Below, piece by piece: positions 8,847 through 17,096 of a stretch of 19,473 nt of DNA. Where the stretch lies: NCBI GenBank assembly GCA_946482375.1, contig CAMLRH010000015.1, positions 1-19,473 on the forward strand, in the 5' to 3' direction. The position numbers and the translations under genes are program-made. Source of the stretch: an uncultured Caulobacteraceae bacterium (GTDB lineage: Bacteria > Pseudomonadota > Alphaproteobacteria > Caulobacterales > Caulobacteraceae). Every line of letters begins with the position of its first letter. Within the stretch, counting starts at the first letter, position 1. The notes under the pieces were generated by a model. The model did not search any database. It was not told the origin of the DNA and worked only from the letters and a program-made list of their open reading frames with translations.

Positions 8847-9272
8847 TCAGAGGTGTTGTGTCAACTCGCCAAGGGCCAGGGCACACAGCACCGCGCGGCG
8901 GACTTCCTTTAACTGATCCAACGATATGCGGGGATAAATGTAGCGCCGTTTCCCGTCTGGCCCGCGTCCCACGCCGATAGGTGAAAGCCTATGATAGCCC
9001 ACCGTCGCTAGCATGTCGCACTTCGCCCACTTGCACGCTCCCTCCCATGGTCTGGGCAGCTCACGCTCGAATTCGACTTCACAATGATAATCCTGCGGCG
9101 GAGCGGGCGGCGTGGTGCTGAGCGGAACCACGGTGCATAGGCCGTCCCTTCGCCTAAGCCGTGGGGTGATCACGATACAGCAGCGGCGCTTCACCATCTC
9201 TGGCGTGCGAAAGCCGGTGTCGTAGTCGCAGATCAGGATATCGCCGGGTTTGGGATGGTAGGTGATCGCCAT
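8847..9272 (-). CDS. PemK/MazF-family toxin-like protein, no antitoxin adjacent
   Basis: This 141-aa protein resembles the PemK/MazF fold: PGDILICDYDTGFRTPEMVKRR at the N terminus corresponds to the RGDIxxVD...K-R-P strand region. It is followed by CCIVITPRL, LCTVVPLSTTPP, a CDMLATVGYHRLSP segment (the VxCDQIxxVDxxRL equivalent) and a C-terminal helix EVRRAVLCALALGEL. PemK/MazF toxins are mRNA endoribonucleases normally paired with an upstream antitoxin. Here the upstream gap on the same strand (9273-9317) has no room for one and a terminator precedes it. The gene is therefore orphaned, may rely on an antitoxin elsewhere, or has lost toxicity. The PPP/APPQDY loop and GRGPDGKRRYIYPR insert are typical of the longer alphaproteobacterial subgroup. 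No good ribosome binding site precedes the ATG, suggesting weak or leaderless translation. Confidence 0.75.
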   Translation of the reverse strand: MAITYHPKPGDILICDYDTGFRTPEMVKRRCCIVITPRLRRRDGLCTVVPLSTTPPAPPQDYHCEVEFERELPRPWEGACKWAKCDMLATVGYHRLSPIGVGRGPDGKRRYIYPRISLDQLKEVRRAVLCALALGELTQHL

Positions 9273-9307
9273 GCGCGCGAGTTTTATGCGACTCCCAACC
9301 GGGGCGG

Positions 9308-9341
9308 TAAAAGAAAAGGGCCGGCGATTGCTCGCCGGCCC
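9308..9341 (-). terminator. Rho-independent terminator of the exbD gene
   Basis: GGGCCGGCGA (9318-9327) and TCGCCGGCCC (9332-9341) form a perfect 10-bp stem with a 4-base loop. On the minus strand it is followed by TTTTCTTTT. It lies 36 bases after the exbD stop and isolates exbD from the pemK-like gene. Confidence 0.9.
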
Positions 9342-9376
9342 ATGACCTTGTGGTCCCCTCTGAACCTCAGCTTTGG

Positions 9377-9826
9377 TTAGCTGATGTCTTCGTTGATCAG
9401 TCCGACCTTGAAGTAGCCGTTGTACTGCATGACGTTCAGCACGGCCATAAAGTCCGAGTACATCACGTCGGCGTCGGCGCGGATGAATACACGCTCCTGA
9501 CGCGGATCGCCAGTGACGCCCTTGCCGGCCAGCGCGCCGGCCAGGTCCACGGGCAGGGTGTCGAGTGAAGTCGGGCGATCGGCCAGGAACAGCGCGCCGG
9601 ACTTCTGCACGGTGATGAACACCGGCTCCTTGGGCTTTTCACCGGGCGGCGGAGGCGTGGCAGGCGGCAGATCGACGGCGATCGACACCGTCGCCAGAGG
9701 CGCGGCGACCATGAAGATGATGAGGAGGACGAGCATCACGTCCACGAACGGCGTCACGTTGATGTCGCTGTTCTGGCCGAGGTCGTAGCTCTTGCCGCCG
9801 CCACCGCCGCCTAGCTTGGCTCCCAT
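9377..9826 (-). CDS. ExbD/TolR-family biopolymer transport protein
   Basis: ExbD proteins combine with ExbB to use the proton gradient for TonB-dependent uptake; TolR and MotB-like relatives do similar jobs. The 149-aa protein has a short Gly-rich cytoplasmic N terminus and one membrane helix (about 27-47). DINVTPFVDVMLVLLIIFMV carries the essential proton-path aspartate at about 29. The periplasmic domain shows VFITVQKSGALFL, ERVFIRADADVMYSDFMAVLNVMQYNGYFKVGLI. GGGAG lies 7 bases before the ATG. No exbB or tonB gene is adjacent: the upstream neighbour is on the opposite strand and a terminator closes the gene, so it is monocistronic. In Caulobacter relatives several exbD copies exist, so it may be an accessory paralogue. 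Confidence 0.93.
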   Translation of the reverse strand: MGAKLGGGGGGKSYDLGQNSDINVTPFVDVMLVLLIIFMVAAPLATVSIAVDLPPATPPPPGEKPKEPVFITVQKSGALFLADRPTSLDTLPVDLAGALAGKGVTGDPRQERVFIRADADVMYSDFMAVLNVMQYNGYFKVGLINEDIS

Positions 9827-9842
9827 GAACCACTCCCATCGT

Positions 9843-9868
9843 CGGCCCCTTCAAGGGCCGTGTTTTTT
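9843..9868 (+). terminator. Terminator-like hairpin in the exbD leader, plus strand orientation
   Basis: CGGCCC (9843-9848) and GGGCCG (9855-9860) pair across a short loop, and TGTTTTTTG follows on the plus strand. It would stop plus-strand transcription running out of the back of exbD before the WD40 gene. On the minus strand the same bases are a hairpin in the exbD leader close to its ribosome binding site. Confidence 0.45.
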
Positions 9869-9987
9869 GTTCGGCGACACCCTTAAGCGGGGATTACGCC
9901 ACAAGTAAAGCCCGAGTTCGCCACGGGCGTGCGACTCCAGGGCGGGGCGCTGTGCAAGAGCGCCTCACGCCGCTAACAGCAATAGGG

Positions 9988-10959
9988 ATGAGACAGGATT
10001 TCGACGCATATGTGACCGCAGCCGTGTTCGGGGCCGACGGCCGCGCTGTCTTCGCCCTCGGCGACGGCACGGTCCGCTTCGAAGGCGGCGAGCCGGTACA
10101 GGCGCACGACGGCGCCATCCTCTGCGCGGTCGGCCATCCCTCCGGTGAGGGCATAATCAGCGGCGGCGACGACGGCCGCCTCGTTTGGGCAAAGCCGGGT
10201 GGCGCCGAGGAACTGGCGCTGGTGAAAGGGCGCTGGATCGAGAGCGTGGCGGCGAGCGCGGCCAGCGGCATGGTCGCCTTTGGGGCGGGCCGCGACCTCC
10301 ATGTCCGCGACCTCGCCGACGCGAAGTTCGAGCGGACCTTCATCCACGAGAAGTCGGTCGCGGACGTCGCCTTCGATCCGAAGGGCCGGCGAATCGCGGT
10401 CGCCACCTACAACGGCGCGGCGCTCTGGTACGCCCGCATCGCCGAGCAGAAGCCGCAGATGCTGAAGTGGGCCGGCAGCCACACGACCATCGCCTGGAGC
10501 CCGGACGGGAAGTTCCTGATCACCGGCATGCAGGAGAACCAGCTGCACGGCTGGCGGCTGTCCGATTCGAAGGACCTGCGCATGGGCGGCTATCCGGCCA
10601 AGGTCAAAAGCCTCGCCTTCCTCGACAAGGGCCTCATGATGGCGACCAGCGGCGCCAATGGCGTCGTCATCTGGCCGTTCGTCGGCGCCAACGGCCCGAT
10701 GGGCAAGGAAGCCGCCGAGATCGGCTTCGACCAGAACGCGCTCGTCACCCGCGTCGTCGCCACGCCCGGCCGGGATGTGGTCGTCGGCGGCCTCGATGAC
10801 GGCCGCGTCTGGGCTGCCGAACTGCGCTCGGGCCGGATGGAGCCGCTGAAGTCCGAGAAGGGCCCGCCGGTCACCGCGCTGGCGGTCTCGCCGGACGGCG
10901 CCCGCGCCGCCTGGGGCGACGAGGAGGGCAGCGCGGGGGTTCTGGAGACGGGCCTCTGA
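9988..10959 (+). CDS. WD40 repeat protein
   Basis: A 323-aa protein made almost entirely of WD40-like blades. Recognisable units are AAVFGADGRAVFALGDGTVRF, HPSGEGIISGGDDGRLVWA, AASGMVAFGAGRDLHVRDL, VAFDPKGRRIAVATYNGAALWY, IAWSPDGKFLITGMQ...GWRL, LAFLDKGLMMATSGANGVVIW, ATPGRDVVVGGLDDGRVWA and LAVSPDGARAAWGDEEG. These would form a seven- or eight-bladed propeller. No enzyme domain, signal peptide or membrane helix is seen, so it is probably a cytosolic binding platform. Partners are unknown. ATG at 9988 starts just before the first blade; GTG at 9952 is in frame and would add 12 residues. Neither has a strong ribosome binding site. A palindromic repeat starts one base after the stop. Confidence 0.88.
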   Translation: MRQDFDAYVTAAVFGADGRAVFALGDGTVRFEGGEPVQAHDGAILCAVGHPSGEGIISGGDDGRLVWAKPGGAEELALVKGRWIESVAASAASGMVAFGAGRDLHVRDLADAKFERTFIHEKSVADVAFDPKGRRIAVATYNGAALWYARIAEQKPQMLKWAGSHTTIAWSPDGKFLITGMQENQLHGWRLSDSKDLRMGGYPAKVKSLAFLDKGLMMATSGANGVVIWPFVGANGPMGKEAAEIGFDQNALVTRVVATPGRDVVVGGLDDGRVWAAELRSGRMEPLKSEKGPPVTALAVSPDGARAAWGDEEGSAGVLETGL

Positions 10960-10960
10960 T

Positions 10961-11057
10961 CTTCCCCCTCAGGGGGAAGTACCGGCGAAGCCGGGGAAGG
11001 GGGCTCTGCTGACTCGCCCCCTCAGTCGCTTCGCGACAGCTCCCCCTGAGGGGGAGC
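10961..11057. repeat. Paired palindromic repeat (REP doublet-like), copy 3
   Basis: Outer hairpins CTTCCCCC/GGGGGAAG (10961-10979) and GCTCCCCC/GGGGGAGC (11039-11057) face each other. Each is followed towards the centre by GCGAAGC and a GGGG tail. The layout matches the repeats at 3-130 and 4753-4869. It fills the gap between the convergent WD40 and nitroreductase genes, and its right unit contains the nitroreductase stop codon (11022-11024). The outer stems may also serve as a shared terminator. Confidence 0.8.
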
Positions 11058-11720
11058 ATCAAACCCCCGCATCTCGCACCAGTTGTCGAACGGCTCGCGG
11101 CGGGTCTTCAGCGTGTTGATGGGGTGGCTGTCGTCCCGGTAGCCCATCGCCATGCCCGAGAAGACGATCAGGTCGTCAGGCAGGTCGAAGAACTCGCGCA
11201 CGCTGGTATGAAAGCGCGACCAGAACTCCTGAGCGCAGGTGGCCAGTCCGCGCTCCTCGGCCAGCAGCATCAGCGTCTGCATGAACATGCCGACGTCCGA
11301 CCACTGCGGCGGCCCAAGCTTGCGGTCGAGGCAGAAGAAGAGGCCGACCGGCGCGCCGAAGAACTGGGCGTTCTTGGCAAACTGCATCAGCCGGGCAGGC
11401 TTGTCCTCACGGGCGATGTCGATGGTCGCGTAGAGGTCCTCGCCGGCCTGGAAGCGCCGCGTGCGGAACGGCTCCCACAGGTCGGGCGGATAGACGTCGT
11501 ACTCCGGCTCGTCGGGCGCGCCGACGCGGGCCGCCACCTTCGCCTTGAACTCGGCGAGCGGCTCACCGGTCAGCGCATAGACGCGCCACGGCTGCAGGTT
11601 GCCGCCCGACGGCGCCTGGTGGGCCAGCGTCAGGATCTCGCGCAGGACCTCGCCCGGCACGGGGTCCGGCTTGAAGGCGCGCGCGGATATGCGGTGTTTG
11701 ACGGCTTGCGTAACGTTCAT
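11022..11720 (-). CDS. Nitroreductase-family flavoprotein
   Basis: FMN-dependent NAD(P)H oxidoreductase of the nitroreductase superfamily, 232 aa. The N terminus [20 protein letters not shown] is the FMN phosphate-binding RxSxRxF element. [15 protein letters not shown] (about 36-50) is the second FMN contact (normally APSxxNxQPW), and the C-terminal part has [26 protein letters not shown] and [16 protein letters not shown]. Members reduce nitroaromatics, quinones or other acceptors; the physiological substrate is not evident. ATG at 11720 has GGAGAA 6 bases upstream and matches relatives. The last ten residues ([10 protein letters not shown]) are encoded by the palindromic repeat, so the C terminus has been rewritten or extended by the element. 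It is divergent from mtgA, with 64 bases between. Confidence 0.93.
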   Translation of the reverse strand: MNVTQAVKHRISARAFKPDPVPGEVLREILTLAHQAPSGGNLQPWRVYALTGEPLAEFKAKVAARVGAPDEPEYDVYPPDLWEPFRTRRFQAGEDLYATIDIAREDKPARLMQFAKNAQFFGAPVGLFFCLDRKLGPPQWSDVGMFMQTLMLLAEERGLATCAQEFWSRFHTSVREFFDLPDDLIVFSGMAMGYRDDSHPINTLKTRREPFDNWCEMRGFDAPPQGELSRSD

Positions 11721-11784
11721 CGGCTTCTCCGGACGGACCGGTGTCGCTAGCATCTGCCCGCTGCGTCAAGGCAAGGGGCGAAGG

Positions 11785-12486
<702 letters not shown>

Positions 12487-12582
12487 GCAATACCAGTGGC
12501 TTGACGGCGGGAACGGCAGGGCTTTGATGCGGCAAAACAACGGCGCACCCCCGATTGTTTCGCGCCGCAGAGGAAACCGCAG

Positions 12583-14385
12583 ATGAGATCCAAGCTTTTG
12601 GCGGCCGCAGCCGCCATGGCCATGGCGACGTCCCTTCCGGCGTTCGCCCAGGCCCCCGCGCCGACCGCCGCCGAGGCGAAAGCCTTCGTCGACAAGGTCG
12701 AGGCCGACCTGACCCGCATCAGCGAGTACGAGAGCCGCGCCGCCTGGGTGCGGGCGACCTACATCACCGAAGACACCATGTGGCTGGAGGCCAAGGCCTC
12801 GGCCGAAGCCAACGAGCTGCGCACGCGCTACGCCATGGAGGCGGCGCGCTTCAACGACACGCCGGTCGACGCGGTCACCCGCCGCAAGCTCGACATCCTC
12901 AAGCGCAACCTGGTCTCGCCGGCGCCGCAGCGTCCGGGCGCCGCCGACGAGCTGGCGACCATCGCCTCGAAGCTCGACAGCACCTACTCGACCGGCAAGT
13001 TCATCCACGACGGCAAGCAGATCACCCTCAACGACGCCGAAGACATCATGCGCGAAAGCCGCGACCCGGCCGAGCTGAAGGCGGTCTGGGAAGGCTGGCA
13101 TTCGATCTCGCCGCAGATGCGGCCCGACTATGCGAAGCTCGTCGCGCTCTCCAACGAAGGGGCCCAAGGCCTCGGCTACGCTGACACCGGCGCGCTGTGG
13201 CGTTCGGGCTACGACATGGACCCGGCCGCCTTCGCCGCCGAAACCGATCGCCTGTGGAAGCAGGTCGAGCCGTTCTACCGCAACCTGCACTGCTACGTGC
13301 GCGCCCGGCTGAACGAGAAGTACGGGAACGCCGTCCAGGCCCGCACCGGCCCCATCCGCGCCGACCTGCTCGGCAACATGTGGGCCCAGCAGTGGGGCAA
13401 CATCTACGATGTCGTCGCGCCGCGGAACGTCAAGTCGAGCTACGACATGACCAAGCTGCTCGTCGACGACGGCTACGACGCCACGAAGATGATGAAGACC
13501 GGCGAAGACTTCTACTCGTCGATCGGCCTCGCGCCCCTGCCGCAGACCTTCTGGGAGCGGTCGATGATCGTCCGGCCGGAAGGCCGCGAGGTGGTCTGCC
13601 ACGCCTCGGCCTGGAACCTCGACGCCAGGGACGACATCCGCGTGAAGATGTGCACCAAGATCAACGCGGAGGACTTCTACACCGTCCACCACGAGCTCGG
13701 GCACAACTACTACCAGCGCGCCTACAAGGATCAGTCCTACATCTTCCGCGAAGGCGCCAACGACGGCTTCCACGAAGCCATCGGCGACTTCGCCGGCCTG
13801 TCGGCGCTCACTCCCACCTACCTCAAGCAGATCGGGCTAATCGACACCGTACCGGGCGCGGAGGAGGACATCCCCTTCCTGCTCAAGATGGCGCTCGACA
13901 AGATCGCGTTCCTGCCGTTCGGCCTGCTGGTCGACCGCTGGCGCTGGGGCGTGTTCTCGGGCGAGACGACGCCGGCCGAGTACAACCAGGATTGGTGGAA
14001 GCTGCGCACCCAGTATCAGGGCATCGTCCCGCCGGGTCCGCGTCCGGCCGACGCCTTCGATCCGGGCGCCAAGTACCACGTGCCGGGCAACGTGCCGTAC
14101 ACGCGCTACTTCCTGGCCCACATCTACCAGTTCCAGTTCCACCGCGCCGCCTGCAAGCAGGCCGGCTGGACCGGGCCGCTGCACCGCTGCTCGATCTACG
14201 GCGAGAAGGAAGTGGGCGAGAAGTTCAACCGCATGATGGAAATGGGCATGTCGCGCCCGTGGCCCGAAGCGCTGGCCGCCTTCACGGGCGAGTCGCGCAC
14301 CGACGCCTCGGCCGTGGCCGACTACTTCCAGCCGCTGAACGTCTGGCTCACCGCCCAGAACAAGAACGAGGCGTGCGGCTGGTAG
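12583..14385 (+). CDS. M2-family peptidyl-dipeptidase, bacterial ACE homologue
   Basis: A secreted zinc metallopeptidase of 600 aa, removing C-terminal dipeptides. A signal peptide covers about 1-22 (MRSKLLAAAAAMAMATSLPAFA). The zinc site is HELGH at 370-374 with the third ligand E398 in GFHEAIGD, exactly 24 residues further as in animal ACE. The cysteine pairs 339/357 and 524/536 have the spacing of two conserved ACE disulfides. Residues equivalent to those holding the substrate C terminus and chloride are kept: KYHVP (497-501) and VPYTRYF (504-510). HASAWN at 340-345 matches the inhibitor-contact strand. All domains of a single ACE catalytic unit are present, without the membrane anchor, so a periplasmic or secreted role in peptide use is likely. 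AGGA lies 8 bases before the ATG. Its stop is one base from the convergent kinase stop. Confidence 0.96.
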   Translation: MRSKLLAAAAAMAMATSLPAFAQAPAPTAAEAKAFVDKVEADLTRISEYESRAAWVRATYITEDTMWLEAKASAEANELRTRYAMEAARFNDTPVDAVTRRKLDILKRNLVSPAPQRPGAADELATIASKLDSTYSTGKFIHDGKQITLNDAEDIMRESRDPAELKAVWEGWHSISPQMRPDYAKLVALSNEGAQGLGYADTGALWRSGYDMDPAAFAAETDRLWKQVEPFYRNLHCYVRARLNEKYGNAVQARTGPIRADLLGNMWAQQWGNIYDVVAPRNVKSSYDMTKLLVDDGYDATKMMKTGEDFYSSIGLAPLPQTFWERSMIVRPEGREVVCHASAWNLDARDDIRVKMCTKINAEDFYTVHHELGHNYYQRAYKDQSYIFREGANDGFHEAIGDFAGLSALTPTYLKQIGLIDTVPGAEEDIPFLLKMALDKIAFLPFGLLVDRWRWGVFSGETTPAEYNQDWWKLRTQYQGIVPPGPRPADAFDPGAKYHVPGNVPYTRYFLAHIYQFQFHRAACKQAGWTGPLHRCSIYGEKEVGEKFNRMMEMGMSRPWPEALAAFTGESRTDASAVADYFQPLNVWLTAQNKNEACGW

Positions 14386-14386
14386 C

Positions 14387-16084
14387 TTAGGCCCGACGCG
14401 CCTCGCGGCCCGGCCGCGGCTGGGCCGCGCAGGCGCCTGTCAACACCTCGAAGAGGGCAGGCGCCGAAACCGGCTTGGTCAGGTGCCCGTCCGCACCGGC
14501 CGCCATCGAGGCTTCGAGGTGCTCGGGGAGGGCGTTGGCCGACAGCGCCCAGATGCAGGTCCTGGGCGCACCCATACGGTGCTCGTGGTCACGGATGGCG
14601 CGAATGGCGGACAGACCGTCCATCTCGGGCATCTGCATGTCCATCAGGATGAGGTCGAAGACGCCGCTCGCCGCGGCGTCCACGGCCTGGCGCCCGTTCT
14701 CGACGCAGACCAGGTCGACGCCCGCCGTTGCGAGGATCAACTCCACCACCCGGCGGTTCACCGCGTGGTCCTCGGCCAGCAGCACGCGCCTGAGCGGTCC
14801 CGTCGCCAGGTCGCCGGTTTCAGGCGCCGCCGGCGCCGTCTTCCCGGCCACCCGCTTGAGCGGCAGCGTCAGCGTGAACCGCGAGCCCTTGCCCGGCCGC
14901 GACCTCGCCTCCAGCTTTCCGCCCATCGCCTCGGCCAGTGCGCGCGAGATGGCCAGGCCCAGACCTGAGCCGCCGAATTGGCGGGTGATCGAGCCGTCGC
15001 CCTGCTCGAAGCGTTCGAACAGGCGCGCCTTCACCGTCTCGTCGAAACCGATGCCCGTATCCGCGACGCTGATCGCCACCCGGGTCAGGTCGTCGTTACG
15101 GCCGACGGGGGCGGCGGTGACCTCGATGCCGCCGGCTCTTGTGAACTTCACGGCGTTGGAAACGAGGTTGAACAGCACCTGGCGAATCCGAACGGCGTCG
15201 CCCTCGAAGTGGCCGCGGATGTCGTGGGCGACCTCGACCTGGAACGACAACCCCTTCGCCCGCGCGCTGGCCTCGAACAGCGCGGCGGCCGAGCGTAGCG
15301 CGCCTTCCAGGTGGAAGCGTTCGACCACCAGCTCCAGCCGACCGGACTCGATGCGCGAAAAGTCCAGCACGTCGGAAAGAATGGTTTCCAGCGCTTCGCT
15401 GGACGTCTGGATCAGGCCGACCATTTCCTTCTGGGCGGAGGTCAGCTCGGTGCGGCCGAGCGCGGCGGCAACGCCGACGACGCCGTTCAGAGGCGTGCGG
15501 ATTTCGTGGCTCATGTTGGCCAGGAACTCGCTCTTGGCGCGGTTGGCCGTCTCGGCCGCGTCACGCGCCGCGATCAGCGCCGCCTCGGCCTCGGCCCTGC
15601 GCCGCTCAGCGCGCAGCCGCTCGATCTCGTCGGCCAGCAGGTCCGCCAGGTCCTCGATGCGAGCCCCGAGCTCGGGGTCGTACTCCTTCACCTCGGTGGA
15701 GGCGACGCAGAAGGCGCCGATGATGAACCCGCTCGCCAACCGGATCGGCGCGGCGCAGTAGAAACGCAGATAGGGCGGGCCGGCCACCCACGGATGGTTG
15801 CTGACCCAAAGGCGCGCGTCGGAGGTGAAGATGGTCTGTTCGACCTTGATAACAAAGGCGGTGATCGACTCCTCACGCGGCACCGTCGACTCAGGCAGCC
15901 CCTCGAACTCGGAGGTCCACGCATGGTCCTCCTTCTCCAGCGTGACGTAGGCGTAGGGCGTCCCGGCGATGGTTTTGGCCAGACGGGTCAGGCGCTCGAT
16001 CTTCGGGCGCAGCGCGTCCACGTCGAGCAGACGGATTTCGAGAAGCCGCGCCGCTTCCGGATCAGTCAGGTCTCGACCGGGCAT
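14387..16084 (-). CDS. Hybrid sensor histidine kinase, GAF-HisKA-HATPase-REC
   Basis: A 565-aa cytosolic sensor kinase with no membrane helix. Residues about 20-155 form a GAF domain (VTLEKEDHAWTSEFEGLP ... YCAAPIRLASGFIIGAFCV), so the signal is probably an internal ligand, redox or light cue. A coiled-coil linker (about 155-185) leads to the H-box SHEIRTPLNG with the phosphorylated His at about 193. The ATPase domain has QVLFNLVSNAVKFT (N box), ADTGIGF (G1) and GGSGLGLAIS (G2). A receiver domain closes the protein, with acidic pair ED 438-439, phosphoacceptor Asp at about 482 (LMDMQMPEMDG) and Lys 537. No DNA-binding output domain is present, so it should pass phosphate to a separate phosphotransfer protein. 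ATG at 16084 has AAGGA 12 bases upstream, a long spacing. Confidence 0.95.
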   Translation of the reverse strand: MPGRDLTDPEAARLLEIRLLDVDALRPKIERLTRLAKTIAGTPYAYVTLEKEDHAWTSEFEGLPESTVPREESITAFVIKVEQTIFTSDARLWVSNHPWVAGPPYLRFYCAAPIRLASGFIIGAFCVASTEVKEYDPELGARIEDLADLLADEIERLRAERRRAEAEAALIAARDAAETANRAKSEFLANMSHEIRTPLNGVVGVAAALGRTELTSAQKEMVGLIQTSSEALETILSDVLDFSRIESGRLELVVERFHLEGALRSAAALFEASARAKGLSFQVEVAHDIRGHFEGDAVRIRQVLFNLVSNAVKFTRAGGIEVTAAPVGRNDDLTRVAISVADTGIGFDETVKARLFERFEQGDGSITRQFGGSGLGLAISRALAEAMGGKLEARSRPGKGSRFTLTLPLKRVAGKTAPAAPETGDLATGPLRRVLLAEDHAVNRRVVELILATAGVDLVCVENGRQAVDAAASGVFDLILMDMQMPEMDGLSAIRAIRDHEHRMGAPRTCIWALSANALPEHLEASMAAGADGHLTKPVSAPALFEVLTGACAAQPRPGREARRA

Positions 16085-16119
16085 GGTTACTCAATTCCTT
16101 TAACGCGCCCGTACTAATA

Positions 16120-16131
16120 TAACCGCGGTTA
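16120..16131. promoter_or_regulatory. Perfect 12-bp palindrome upstream of the kinase gene
   Basis: TAACCGCGGTTA lies 36 bases before the kinase ATG and is followed on the minus strand by TATATT, a possible -10 element. The position suits a repressor or activator site. The TTAACC halves recall cell-cycle regulator CtrA half-sites, but the TTAA-N7-TTAA spacing is not met, so no regulator is named. Confidence 0.35.
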
Positions 16132-16157
16132 AGAGGCCGTTCCCACGCAACGCGCGT

Positions 16158-17096
16158 CTAGAGCAACCGGATCTCTCGCAGCCGCTCGCGCAGGAAATCG
16201 TCGGCGGTGATCGGTTCTGGATAACGGTCAAGGTTACCGTCGCCCGCGCATCCCGGCAGCGTCTCGATCAGATGGTCGGGCGCGAAATGCAGGAAGAAGG
16301 GCGTCGAGTAGCGGGCCACGCCGCGCCGCTCCGGCGCGGGGTTCACAACCCGGTGCGTGGTCGACGGCAGGACGTGATTGGTCGCGCGGGCCAGCATGTC
16401 GCCGATGTTGCAGACGACCGCGCCGGGGGGCGGGTTGATCGCAAGCCATTCGCCCTCGCGGGCCAGCACCTCCAGCCCAGCCTCCTCGGCGCCGAGCAGC
16501 AAGGTGATGGCGTTGATGTCCTCATGGGCGCCGGCGCGGACGTGCGGCCCGTCGAACGGGACGGGGGGATAGTGCAGCAGCCTGAGCACGCTGTTGCCGT
16601 CCTTCACCGAGGCGTCGAAGGCATTCCGGTCCAGCTTCAGGTAGTGCGCGATCGCCCGCAGCACCTCGGCGCCCAGGTTGTCGAGCGCGCCGTAGAGCCA
16701 ACTCAGGTTGTCGCGAAAGCCGGGGACTTCGTCGGGCCAGACATTCTCCGGCATCGCCGCCCGATACGGGTGGCCGTCGGGCAGGTCGCGGCCGACGTGC
16801 CAGAACTCCTTGAGGTCGTGGTGCTGCGCGCCCTTCGCCGTCTCGACCCCGAACGGCGTGTAGCCCCGCTGCCCGGCGCCGCCCGCAACGTGATGGCGGC
16901 GCTTCACGTCTTCCGGCAGCGCGAAGAAGGCCTTGGCGTCGGCCAGCGCCGCCTCGATCCGCGCCTCGTCCAGCGCATGGTCGCTGACCACGGCAAACCC
17001 GTAGCGGGCGAAGGACGAGCCGAGGTCCTGTGCGAAGCCCTCGAAGTCTTCGCGATAGCGGCGGAAGGAGACAGGTTCGATAGCCTGCGCGGGCAC
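16158..17096 (-). CDS. 2-oxoglutarate/Fe(II)-dependent oxygenase, isopenicillin N synthase-like
   Basis: A 312-aa member of the isopenicillin N synthase-like oxygenases. The N-terminal DIOX_N part (FARYGFAVVSDHALDEARIEAAL, EFWHVGRDLP) precedes the catalytic double-stranded beta helix. The iron triad is H191 and D193 (GAHEDINAITLLL) with H248 (STTHRVVNP). R262 and S264 in RYSTPFF form the RxS pair that binds the 2-oxoglutarate carboxylate. All are intact, so the enzyme should be active. Relatives hydroxylate or oxidise amino acids, peptides and natural products, including ethylene-forming enzyme and flavonoid oxygenases in plants; no substrate can be inferred here. GTG at 17096 was accepted because GGAG lies 8 bases upstream and the protein then starts just before the conserved domain. 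The hybrid kinase lies 73 bases downstream on the same strand. Confidence 0.93.
   Translation of the reverse strand: MPAQAIEPVSFRRYREDFEGFAQDLGSSFARYGFAVVSDHALDEARIEAALADAKAFFALPEDVKRRHHVAGGAGQRGYTPFGVETAKGAQHHDLKEFWHVGRDLPDGHPYRAAMPENVWPDEVPGFRDNLSWLYGALDNLGAEVLRAIAHYLKLDRNAFDASVKDGNSVLRLLHYPPVPFDGPHVRAGAHEDINAITLLLGAEEAGLEVLAREGEWLAINPPPGAVVCNIGDMLARATNHVLPSTTHRVVNPAPERRGVARYSTPFFLHFAPDHLIETLPGCAGDGNLDRYPEPITADDFLRERLREIRLL

Noticed and set aside
8638..8886. A small minus-strand reading frame (82 aa) between the PemK-like and COG0523 genes.
   Set aside because: It overlaps the end of both genes and the cobW terminator, has no ribosome binding site and no recognisable motif.
12501..12582. 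TTGACG at 12501-12506 as a -35 box for the ACE-like gene.
   Set aside because: No convincing -10 element lies 16-18 bases downstream (only TTGATG), so a promoter cannot be supported.
16115..16135. CtrA-type binding site upstream of the kinase gene.
   Set aside because: Only the TTAACC halves are present; the required TTAA-N7-TTAA spacing fails.
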